A stretch of 40,026 nt of DNA from Aalborgiella sp043740415 (GTDB taxonomy: Bacteria > Pseudomonadota > Gammaproteobacteria > Burkholderiales > Burkholderiaceae_C). The notes under the pieces are model-generated. The model was not told the DNA's origin, did not search any database, and worked only from the letters and a program-made list of their open reading frames with translations. A program made the translations under genes and the position numbers. This document shows, piece by piece, positions 24,156-31,124 of this stretch. The DNA lies in assembly GCA_043740415.1 (NCBI GenBank), contig JAYUCJ010000030.1, positions 1-40,026 of the forward strand, written 5' to 3'. Position 1 is the stretch's first letter. Each line of letters begins with the position of its first letter.

Positions 24156-24368
24156 ATGACCATAGAAGAATTTGACAAAGCGCTGGCTGCGTTGGACTGG
24201 AAAATAAGCGACTTTTGCAGGGCTACGGGCTTGCACCGCAACACGCCTAGCCGCTGGCGTAGTGATGGCGTGGAGATTCCCGCATGGGTTACCAAGCATC
24301 TAGCCTTGCTGCTAGAAGTGAAGCGCTTGCATGGCGAATATATTGCACCACCGACCATACAAGAATGA
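24156..24368 (+). CDS. Small helix-turn-helix regulator of the element
   Basis: A 70-residue protein consisting mostly of one HTH domain (ISDFCRATGLHRNTPSRWRS, recognition helix around RNTPSRW), similar in form to phage Cro-like or YdaS-like regulators. It has a good AAAGG ribosome binding site and a promoter directly upstream. Its place next to the origin-like region and upstream of the orphan ORFs suggests it is the element's immunity or copy-control regulator. Candidate operators are the TGTGCTAA motifs. The family assignment is by pattern only. Confidence 0.75.
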   Translation: MTIEEFDKALAALDWKISDFCRATGLHRNTPSRWRSDGVEIPAWVTKHLALLLEVKRLHGEYIAPPTIQE

Positions 24369-24374
24369 CGCGAA

Positions 24375-24436
24375 GCCCTAGCGCGATTACTAGGGCAAAA
24401 AAGCGGGGCTGAGAGTGCGTCAACACAATCAGCCCC
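24375..24436. other. Two consecutive hairpins after the HTH gene
   Basis: GCCCTAG (24375-24381) / CTAGGGC (24390-24396), then GGGGCTGA (24405-24412) / TCAGCCCC (24429-24436). Neither is followed by a T run on the plus strand, so they are not ordinary terminators. They may structure the leader of the next gene. Confidence 0.4.
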
Positions 24437-24466
24437 TAACCAAAATAGATCACGAAAGGGTCAATC

Positions 24467-24844
24467 ATGGCTACTGATGATGTTAACAAATATGCAGCCG
24501 CATTACGTGGCAGTTTAGATTCAATCGATGGTTTAGCGGAATGGACGTTTGGACAAACGACAGCGGCTATTGCAGGTGCAGCATCGTTGTTACCGAAAAA
24601 TTCTTTCGATTGCGATGCTTTGAATGATATGCAGGGCAATTCCAAAGAAGCTAAAGCACGTGCTGAACTGGCAAGGGCAATTGAAAACGTGCGTTTGTTA
24701 TTGGCGGGCATTAAAGCCCAATGTGATGATTTTCGGAATTCGTTAGATTGCGAGTTGGAAGAACTGCGAAATGTATTCAACATTCAAACAGATGAACAAT
24801 TAAAAACTTTAGCTGGAGTTGCCGCGCTAAGCACAATGCATTGA
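24467..24844 (+). CDS. Orphan hypothetical protein of the element (125 aa)
   Basis: Unrecognised 125-residue protein, predicted largely helical, acidic, without signal peptide or membrane helix. A short glycine/alanine-rich stretch (TTAAIAGAASLL) precedes alternating charged helices (AKARAELARAIENVRLLLAG) that could form a coiled coil. An AAAGGG sequence lies 10 bp before the ATG. Base composition is richer in A and T than the island's replication gene, suggesting a separate origin. It lies between the regulator and the second orphan ORF, the usual site of cargo in such elements. No function assigned. Confidence 0.6.
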   Translation: MATDDVNKYAAALRGSLDSIDGLAEWTFGQTTAAIAGAASLLPKNSFDCDALNDMQGNSKEAKARAELARAIENVRLLLAGIKAQCDDFRNSLDCELEELRNVFNIQTDEQLKTLAGVAALSTMH

Positions 24845-24956
24845 CATTTTCGCCACGCCTAGCCTGAGGCTGATCCCCAAAGGCGAAAAGTCGGAATCCT
24901 TCCCCGACCTGGCGCTGGTGTTCTATGAAGGCCGCACCTTGAAGGGGTTGCGATGA
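24831..24956 (+). pseudogene. Possible small ORF or C-terminal fragment
   Basis: An open frame of 41 codons without ATG, GTG or TTG near its beginning reads DIFATPSLRLIPKGEKSESF and then PDLALVFYEGRTLKGLR before TGA. It looks like protein and ends in an ATGA overlap with the next start, as in coupled genes. Either it starts at a non-standard codon or it is what is left of a longer gene. I do not recognise the family. Confidence 0.3.
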
Positions 24957-25540
24957 CAGAAAAATTAAAACCAGATCGTCGCTCGAAGTTGTTGATTGCA
25001 GAGGCAGATGCACAAAAGCTAGCTGATTCAATAGCTAAATCTATAAACGGAGCAGTAAGTCTAGCTGCTCAAGGCTTTGCTGACGATTTGGCCAAAGCTG
25101 TAAAGCAAGCAGCTGACATACGTTTTAGAGGTTGGGTTTATCAAGCAATAGAGAACGCAAACCATCCTGATAACTTGGCATCGTCTGAGTTTTTGAGAAT
25201 TCTGCGTGACGCTTGCGAAAATGAAACAATTAAGGCTTCGTCCCGCATACTAGACGTAGCTAGATTTTATGAAAAATTGTTTGCAGATTCATCAATGGGG
25301 GCTGATGTGAACGGTGTGATTGCACCTATTGGAAAGTTGGCAATATCTGATGAAAAGAGCAGGATTGCTAAGTCAAAAAATGCAGATATTAAAAAATTTG
25401 TAGCTGAACAGTGGGAAATTAGAACGGACAAAGAGCAGACGAAGGCCGCATTTTCTAGATTGATGGTTGTCGTAATTAATAAGAAATTCGGAAAGCTATT
25501 TGGTGCGGATGCTATCGCACGTGGTTGGATTCCTCGGTGA
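24953..25540 (+). CDS. Orphan hypothetical protein of the element (195 aa)
   Basis: Unrecognised 195-residue protein rich in Ala, Lys and Asp, predicted almost entirely helical and soluble. A central region (RGWVYQAIENANHPDNLASS) and a basic C-terminus (FSRLMVVVINKKFGKLFGAD) stand out. It is more AT-rich than the primase gene. Its start overlaps the stop of the preceding fragment. It lies directly before a 44-bp perfect palindrome. Being cargo of a satellite-like element, a role in defence, helper interference or maintenance is conceivable, but nothing in the sequence proves this. Confidence 0.6.
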   Translation: MTEKLKPDRRSKLLIAEADAQKLADSIAKSINGAVSLAAQGFADDLAKAVKQAADIRFRGWVYQAIENANHPDNLASSEFLRILRDACENETIKASSRILDVARFYEKLFADSSMGADVNGVIAPIGKLAISDEKSRIAKSKNADIKKFVAEQWEIRTDKEQTKAAFSRLMVVVINKKFGKLFGADAIARGWIPR

Positions 25541-25557
25541 AAATTTAAGCCTTAATC

Positions 25558-25601
25558 ATGTAGCCAGCTAGCAAACCACGTGGTTTGCTAGCTGGCTACA
25601 T
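25558..25601. repeat. 44-bp perfect palindrome
   Basis: ATGTAGCCAGCTAGCAAACC at 25558-25577, the central ACGT at 25578-25581, then the exact reverse complement of the first 20 bases to 25601. There is no spacer. It lies 17 bp after the 195-aa ORF and 58 bp before the AlpA gene. The following bases (TTTACAG) are a poor T run, so a terminator is only one option. Confidence 0.9.
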
Positions 25602-25659
25602 TTACAGATTTTCGGCTTGCAAAGATGATCGGCTTTTCAACAAAGAAAGGCTGCAAAAA

Positions 25660-25959
25660 ATGCAAGCAAACCCGAAGACTTCCGATACTCGCACCACACA
25701 GGTACAGCGAGTTGCTGAATTTATAGATAAACACCCAGCCCCTGTAGCTGGTGTTGTTAAAACCCCTGAAAAGCTTTTAAGACTGCCCGCTGTAATGGCA
25801 ATCGTGGGGCTGCAAAAGTCCTCAATCTATGAGGGCGTGAAAAACGGGACTTTCCCAGCCCCAATAAAGCTATCACGCCGTGCAGTTTGCTGGCCTGAAT
25901 CGCGCATTGCAGCATGGGTAGATGAGCGCATACACCATGCCTATAAATTCGAGGGTTAA
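25660..25959 (+). CDS. AlpA-family helix-turn-helix regulator
   Basis: A 99-residue protein whose C-terminal half is an AlpA/MerR-like HTH: LLRLPAVMAIVGLQKSSIYE followed by FPAPIKLSRRAVCWPESRIA. In P4-like elements AlpA proteins activate integrase or act as excisionase. I start at ATG 25660 (AAAGG at 25646-25650); the frame is open from TTG 25585 inside the palindrome. The first 35 residues precede the usual AlpA start and contain RVAEFIDKHPAPV, which is repeated in similar form in the wHTH-like protein at 26246. Confidence 0.82.
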   Translation: MQANPKTSDTRTTQVQRVAEFIDKHPAPVAGVVKTPEKLLRLPAVMAIVGLQKSSIYEGVKNGTFPAPIKLSRRAVCWPESRIAAWVDERIHHAYKFEG

Positions 25960-25962
25960 ACC

Positions 25963-26253
25963 GTGGTTGCGTATGTGCACGCAAACTCGTTTATCACACG
26001 GGCGATGCGCGAATCCGTTGCTTACCGCGTTAGTAAACCCCGAGGCATTCCCCCTGCGGATTCGCCTAATAGGCCGGCACTTGAATTTTTATACAACTAT
26101 GCTGTTTGGGTGCGTAGCTCGCGTCCAAGGGCTAAGCGGTTCACTTATGACGGTGTGCTTTATGGCTATGTCTGGGTGGGTGATCGCATGTGCGTACTTC
26201 ACATTCGGTCTGGGCGTGTCTTAGTTGGTGCACCGGGGGTGCGGAATGGCTGA
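25963..26253 (+). CDS. Small hypothetical protein of the element (96 aa)
   Basis: Unrecognised small basic protein from GTG 25963, three bases after the AlpA stop, ending in an 8-bp overlap with the next gene. The dense packing between two supported genes is the main evidence. The sequence (FTYDGVLYGYVWVGDRMCVL) could form beta strands. An alternative overlapping frame, 25922-26224, has a less protein-like sequence. No function can be assigned. Confidence 0.5.
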   Translation: MVAYVHANSFITRAMRESVAYRVSKPRGIPPADSPNRPALEFLYNYAVWVRSSRPRAKRFTYDGVLYGYVWVGDRMCVLHIRSGRVLVGAPGVRNG

Positions 26254-26536
26254 TATTTCCGTGCTACCTATGGATGATAGACCCGGCCAAATATTGCGGG
26301 TTGCTGATTTTATGGAGCAACACCCAGCGGGGGTAACAATTCCTCAAATTGAGTCCGCATGTGACCCGGGCAGCGCCACAAAGCTGCTATCGGTCATGCG
26401 GAAATCAGGCTACGTTATCCCCAAAAAACGAACTACGGAAATTTGCCAAGGCGGCACAAAACAGCGATCGCGTTGGCTGTTTGTTTTGGCTTCAAGACCG
26501 GCAAATACACAGCCTGATTTATTCGAGAAAACATGA
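26246..26536 (+). CDS. Small winged-helix-like protein of the element
   Basis: A 96-residue protein that reads like a winged helix: GQILRVADFMEQHPAGVTIP is a plausible first helix, then a recognition helix (SATKLLSVMRKSGYVIP) and a basic wing. ATG 26246 is preceded by GGGGG. The gene overlaps the primase-helicase start by 4 bp (ATGA), so it is translationally coupled and may regulate or load the replication protein. Its first helix resembles the N-terminal segment of the AlpA protein. Confidence 0.6.
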   Translation: MADISVLPMDDRPGQILRVADFMEQHPAGVTIPQIESACDPGSATKLLSVMRKSGYVIPKKRTTEICQGGTKQRSRWLFVLASRPANTQPDLFEKT

Positions 26537-29430
26537 AAACAAACATTACCCCAGAGCTGATACGCGAAGCCTTGCACCATATCCCTGCCAACATGCCCCG
26601 CGACGACTGGGCACGTGTGGCGATGGCAATCAAAAGCGAATACCCAGACAATACCGGCCTTGATCTTTTCACCGACTGGAGCGCTTCAGCCGATGGCTAC
26701 GATGTGAAGGCCACACGTAGCACATGGCAAAGCATCAAAGCGGGCGGCGGTGTTGGCATTGGTACGCTGTTGCACCTTGCAAAAGAAAACGGCTTCGATC
26801 TGTCCAAAGCGAACCCAGCCCCAAACGCACCCAGCCCCGAGGCCGTGGCACAGCGCGAACGCGAACGCCTAGAAGCCCAGCAAACTGAAAAGGCACGCAT
26901 TGAAGCCGGCCATGCCAGTGCGGCCAGTGAAGCGCTTGCAATGTGGAATGAAGCCAGAGAGACAGGCGATAGCCCGTATTTGACCCGAAAGGGCGTACAG
27001 CCCCACGGTGTGCGCTTCACGGCAAATAGCGGCCTGCTAGTGCCTATGTGTGACGGTGCGGGCGTGCTGTGGAACGTTCAACGCATTGCACCCGATAAAC
27101 CTAGTGACGGTGGCACGGATAAGCTGTTTCGAAAAGGTGGCCGTAAATCGGGGTTGTGGCACTTGCTGGGTGCTGTTGGCAGCGATATACCCGCGCCCGC
27201 TGTGCTATTGGTGGCTGAGGGTTACGCCACTGCAGCAAGCCTATATGAAGCTACAGGCTATCCCGTGGCCGTGGCGTTTGATGCTGGCAATTTAGGCCAT
27301 GTTTCCAAAGCCTTGCGAAGCTTGTACCCGTTGGCTTTATTGGTGCTGTGTGGTGACGATGATGTACAGACGTTGGCACGTACAGGCAGCAACCCGGGGC
27401 GCGAAAAGGCAACGGCGGCGGCGCGAGCTGTGCGGGGGCTGTCAGTGTTTCCAGCTCCTTTGACTGATGATGGCAGCGACTTTAACGACTTGCACCAAGC
27501 GGCGGGGTTGGAGGCGGTGCGCTGCATTGTGATGGCTGCAATTGAAGCGCACCAAGCCAGCCAGCAAGCCCCACAATCAACGCAATCCGAAACGCCGGCC
27601 AAGGGCGGCAAGCGTGCTAAAAACAAACCCAGCGGCGATGCTAGCGATGATGGCCGCTCCTTTGATGTGTTCTCAGTGAATGAACACGGGGTATGGCATC
27701 AAGGCATAGACCAAGACGGTAAACAAAAATCACCTGAATGGGTGTGCAGTCGGTTGGAGGTGCAGGCATTAACCCGCGACCAAGACGGCGGCGGCTGGGG
27801 TTACTTGCTGGCCTTTGATAATCCGCTGGGTAAGGCTAAACAGTGGGCAATGCCCGCCCGCATGTTGTCCGGCGATGGCGGCGAATACCGGGCTACGCTG
27901 TTAAACATGGGGCTTCGCATTGCGTCAACACCCCGCGCTCGCAATCTGTTGACCCAGTACATACAAACACGCACCCCCGAGGAATACGCGACGTGTACCG
28001 ACCGCATAGGCTGGCATGGCACAGCGTTTGTATTGCCTAAGGAAACCATAGGCGATGATGCTGAAAGGATTGTTTTTCAAACAGATAACGCGGTTGAAAA
28101 CACTTTCCGTAGCAAGGGTGATGCTGACCAATGGCGCGACCGCGTGGGCGTGTTGTGTGCGGGTAATTCGCGGCTGGTGTTTGCTGTGGCGTGTGCCTTT
28201 GCCGGGCCAATTTTGCGACCGGCTGGCATGGAAAGCGGGGGCTTTCATTTTCGTGGCGATAGCTCTAGCGGAAAAACCACGGCTTTAAAACTGGCTGCGA
28301 GTGTGTACGGCGGTGCAAGCTATTTACAGCGGTGGCGAACGACTGACAACGCTTTAGAGGCAATAGCCGCACAGCATAGCGACTGCCTGCTAATCCTTGA
28401 CGAACTGGCACAGGTTGACCCCAAGACGGCGGGTGAATGTGCTTACATGCTGGCGAATGAACAAAGCAAAGCCCGTGCAACCCGCACAGGTTCACCGCGC
28501 TCACGACTGGTATGGCGCTTGCTGTTTCTAAGCGCTGGCGAGCTGGGGTTAGCGGATCACATGGCTGAAGGCATGAAGCGTACCCGCACCGGCCAAGAGG
28601 TGCGCATGGCAGATATTCAGGCTGATGCTGGAGCTGGTTTGGGTGTATTTGAGGATTTGCACGGTTTTCAAGGCGGTGCGGCCTTTGCCAAGCATTTGAC
28701 ACAGCAAGCCCTCAATACCTACGGTGCTACAGGCCGTGCGTGGCTTGAATGGCTGTGCGGCAATGCTGACACGCTTAAAAAGCGAAGCCGTGACGGTATG
28801 GCTGCGCTATCTAACCAGTTGATACCTAAGGGTGCAAGCGGGCAAGTTGAATGCGTGGGGGCACGTTTCGCGTTAGTGGGTGCGGCGGGCGAACTGGCGA
28901 CCGAGGCGGGGCTGACCGGCTGGGAAAAGGGCGAAAGCGAACGGGCTGCAAAGGCTTGCTTTGATGCCTGGCTGTCAGCCCGTGGGGGCATCGGCAATGG
29001 GGAAGTTACCAACATGCTGCGAGCTGTGCGGCGGTTCTTAGAAGTGAACGGTGAAGGCCGCTTCACCTGGTGGCATCGTGGGGCTGATGATCACAATGCC
29101 AAGACGTTACAACGTGCGGGCTTTCGTCGCATGTTGAACGACAGCGGCGAACCTATCAAGACCAACAACCAACATGGGGCAGAGTATGGGGACAGGATGC
29201 CTACGGGTGTTGGTGAAGGGGTGAGCGTAGAGTATTTCATTTTGTCAGATACCTTCCGTTCTGAGGTGTGCCAAGGCTTTGACTCGCAGGCTGTGTGCCA
29301 CGTGCTGTTAGATCATGGTTGCCTGATACCAGACAAAGGCCGTTCGTTTGACACTAAGCAGCGATTGCCCGGGCTTGGTTTGTCTTGGTGCTATCGGGTA
29401 TCACCTGCAATCTTTGAGCTTGAACTGTAG
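26533..29430 (+). CDS. Primase-helicase of the element (PriCT-2, Toprim, DUF927)
   Basis: Replication protein of 965 residues with three parts. A PriCT-2-like domain spans about residues 5-85 (ELIREALHHIPANMPRDDWA). A Toprim domain lies at about 150-330 with Glu in VAEGYATAAS near 228 and CGDDD near 273. A DUF927 helicase follows, with Walker A GDSSSGKTT near 574-582 and Walker B LLILDEL near 619-625. A classical AEP primase catalytic domain was not recognised, so priming, if any, would use the Toprim part. The organisation is like P4 alpha-type proteins, which unwind an iteron-containing origin. Matching iterons flank it at 23.7 and 29.6 kb. Confidence 0.88.
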   Translation: MKTNITPELIREALHHIPANMPRDDWARVAMAIKSEYPDNTGLDLFTDWSASADGYDVKATRSTWQSIKAGGGVGIGTLLHLAKENGFDLSKANPAPNAPSPEAVAQRERERLEAQQTEKARIEAGHASAASEALAMWNEARETGDSPYLTRKGVQPHGVRFTANSGLLVPMCDGAGVLWNVQRIAPDKPSDGGTDKLFRKGGRKSGLWHLLGAVGSDIPAPAVLLVAEGYATAASLYEATGYPVAVAFDAGNLGHVSKALRSLYPLALLVLCGDDDVQTLARTGSNPGREKATAAARAVRGLSVFPAPLTDDGSDFNDLHQAAGLEAVRCIVMAAIEAHQASQQAPQSTQSETPAKGGKRAKNKPSGDASDDGRSFDVFSVNEHGVWHQGIDQDGKQKSPEWVCSRLEVQALTRDQDGGGWGYLLAFDNPLGKAKQWAMPARMLSGDGGEYRATLLNMGLRIASTPRARNLLTQYIQTRTPEEYATCTDRIGWHGTAFVLPKETIGDDAERIVFQTDNAVENTFRSKGDADQWRDRVGVLCAGNSRLVFAVACAFAGPILRPAGMESGGFHFRGDSSSGKTTALKLAASVYGGASYLQRWRTTDNALEAIAAQHSDCLLILDELAQVDPKTAGECAYMLANEQSKARATRTGSPRSRLVWRLLFLSAGELGLADHMAEGMKRTRTGQEVRMADIQADAGAGLGVFEDLHGFQGGAAFAKHLTQQALNTYGATGRAWLEWLCGNADTLKKRSRDGMAALSNQLIPKGASGQVECVGARFALVGAAGELATEAGLTGWEKGESERAAKACFDAWLSARGGIGNGEVTNMLRAVRRFLEVNGEGRFTWWHRGADDHNAKTLQRAGFRRMLNDSGEPIKTNNQHGAEYGDRMPTGVGEGVSVEYFILSDTFRSEVCQGFDSQAVCHVLLDHGCLIPDKGRSFDTKQRLPGLGLSWCYRVSPAIFELEL

Positions 29431-29565
29431 GCTTTAGGCCGTGAGTGTGCCGCCGTTAGGCGGGGGTGGTGTGAGCTTTTCCCGCGCTGCGAATATGTGC
29501 AAACGTATGCACCAGACACCAAGCCAATGCACCGCCGTACCTTAGCGCACCTATGCGGTTTGAAT

Positions 29566-29656
29566 TGTTCCCAGTCTACCCAGTGACTGGGAACAGGCTG
29601 GGAACACGCAAAGCCCCTGTTTATGCGGTGTTCCCACTGTTCCCAGTGTTCCCATG
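29566..29656. repeat. Right iteron array (crr-like)
   Basis: Iterons of the form (A/G)CTGGGAACA occur on plus at 29586 and 29597 (11-bp spacing). Inverted ones (TGTTCCCA(C/G)T, last one TGTTCCCATG) occur at 29566, 29629, 29638 and 29647 (9-bp spacing). Between them are GCAAA, CCC and TGTTTATGCGG (29618-29628), in the same order as in the left array, then CCATGCCAA. This resembles the second cis-acting replication region (crr) of P4. Confidence 0.72.
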
Positions 29657-30027
29657 CCAAATGTCGATACCCGAAAGCCAATCGCCTAGGACACCCCCCA
29701 GTCAAGGTACTTCCATGCCCGTGCCGATCAAGGGCAATGCGAACCGTGGGGCTGCGCTAGTGTCTATGGTGGCACTAAGTTAAAGGAATGGTTAAGGGCA
29801 TGGGGGCGGGTCAAAAGTCTAGCTGCCACAAACGGGAAACCGACCCTTTAGTCAAATTTTTGCGTGCGCAGGTTTAGGGGGAGGGGGGGGTCTAAATTTC
29901 AGAGTTTTGAAATATGCCCCCAAATTTTCAGAGCATGCCCCCATTTGTGCCCCCACGTGCCCCCGGATGCTGCTAAACTCATTCGGACGTTAGCGCACCT
30001 CAATACTGATGTTTTCAGAGGGGAAAT
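29657..30027. other. Right end of the island, no supported gene
   Basis: The 638 bp between the primase-helicase gene and the tRNA hold the iterons, the TGCCCCCA repeats and a terminator. In between, two short frames look weakly coding: one from 29663 ending at 29785, and one without a start from about 29690 to 29851 containing GGTKLKEWLRAWGRVKSLAA. They may be frameshifted remains of a lost gene. I make no call. Confidence 0.3.
29915..29965. promoter_or_regulatory. TGCCCCC repeats at the right end of the island
   Basis: TGCCCCCA at 29915, 29936 and 29948, and TGCCCCCG at 29958. Two identical octamers occur at the left end before the integrase gene. Likely integrase or excisionase arm sites. 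Confidence 0.5.
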
Positions 30028-30063
30028 AAAAAAGCCCGGTAGGCTATGAACCTACACGGGCTT
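30028..30063 (-). terminator. Intrinsic terminator of tRNA-Leu
   Basis: AAGCCCG (30032-30038) pairs with CGGGCTT (30057-30063), and GTAGG with CCTAC, loop CTATGAA. The minus-strand transcript ends in a T run. It lies directly 3' of the tRNA. Confidence 0.85.
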
Positions 30064-30068
30064 GAATA

Positions 30069-30155
30069 TGGTGCCGGAGGCCGGAATCGAACCGGCACGG
30101 GTCTTACCCCGCGGGATTTTGAGTCCCGTGCGTCTACCAATTTCACCACTCCGGC
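30069..30155 (-). tRNA. tRNA-Leu (anticodon CAA)
   Basis: An 87-nt tRNA with encoded CCA. Acceptor GCCGGAG pairs with CTCCGGC. The anticodon arm CGGGA-CTCAAAA-TCCCG gives CAA. A long variable arm (class II, as expected for leucine) and a T arm CCGG-TTCGATT-CCGG follow. Its 3' end abuts the integrated element and probably supplied the attachment site. Confidence 0.96.
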
Positions 30156-30209
30156 AATTGGACTGTGTGAAGCCTCGAATTATGACACATTTTATGGCAC
30201 ATTATTGGC

Positions 30210-31112
30210 ATGAACTATTTAACTATTGAAGATGTTATCGGGAAAACACCGTTGGTTGCCCTGCAACGCATTGGTGCCGCAGAAAACAAGCTAAAAAACA
30301 ACGTTGTTTTGGGTAAATTAGAGGGCAACAATCCTGCTGGCTCCGTGAAAGACAGAGCTGCCATGTCCATGATCAACCGCGCCGAAGAGCGTGGGCAGAT
30401 CAAGGTGGGCGATAGGTTGATTGAGGCAACCTCGGGTAACACGGGCATTGCACTGGCCATGGCCGCAGCGATCAAAGGCTATAACATGGTGCTGATCATG
30501 CCGGAAGATCTGTCTATTGAGCGTGTGCAAACCATGAAGGCCTTTGGTGCTGAACTTATTTTGACCCCTAAAAGCGGTGGTATGGAATACGCGCGCGACT
30601 TGGCAGAGCAAATGCAAGCGGATGGAAAAGGGCTGGTGCTAGACCAGTTTGCCAACCAAGACAACCCGCGTAGCCATTACGAGACGACAGGCCCAGAACT
30701 ATGGGCGGATACGAACGGTCAGATCACCCATTTTGTCAGCGCCATGGGTACGACGGGAACGATCACGGGCGTGTCTAGATTTTTGAAAGAAAAAAATCCA
30801 AACATTAAAATCATTGGTGCACAGCCATCTGAGGGTTCGCGTATTCCAGGCATCCGCAAATGGCCGACGGAATATTTGCCTAAAATTTACGATCCCAGCA
30901 ATGTCGACGAGTTGGTGCTGGTCAGCCAAACCGATGCTGAAAATATGTGCCGTCAATTGGCAAAAGACGAGGGTATTTTTTGCGGTATTTCAGCAGCAGG
31001 TGCATGCTGGGTTGCACAGCAAATTGCAAAGACTGTAGAAAATGCGACGATTGTGTTTGTTGTTTGTGATCGGGGTGACAGATACCTCTCAACTGGTGTG
31101 TTTCCTGCTTGA
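30210..31112 (+). CDS. cysM: Cysteine synthase B
   Basis: PLP-dependent O-acetylserine sulfhydrylase of the CysM type, which can also use thiosulfate. Lys47 in GNNPAGSVKDR binds the cofactor. The substrate loop TSGNTG and the phosphate-binding segment SAMGTTGTITG are clear, and the R-x-P-x-I-R-K-W type ending (PGIRKWPTEYLPKIYD) is typical for CysM. Length (300 aa) is normal. It is the first core gene after the tRNA and is followed closely by a P450 gene. Confidence 0.94.
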   Translation: MNYLTIEDVIGKTPLVALQRIGAAENKLKNNVVLGKLEGNNPAGSVKDRAAMSMINRAEERGQIKVGDRLIEATSGNTGIALAMAAAIKGYNMVLIMPEDLSIERVQTMKAFGAELILTPKSGGMEYARDLAEQMQADGKGLVLDQFANQDNPRSHYETTGPELWADTNGQITHFVSAMGTTGTITGVSRFLKEKNPNIKIIGAQPSEGSRIPGIRKWPTEYLPKIYDPSNVDELVLVSQTDAENMCRQLAKDEGIFCGISAAGACWVAQQIAKTVENATIVFVVCDRGDRYLSTGVFPA

Positions 31113-31124
31113 TTGAAAGTGACT

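Noticed and set aside
24375..24436. Rho-independent terminators after the HTH gene
   Set aside because: Both stems are good, but neither is followed by a T run on either strand.
25922..26224. Alternative 100-aa frame after AlpA
   Set aside because: It begins within the alpA gene and has a less protein-like composition than the overlapping frame at 25963-26253.
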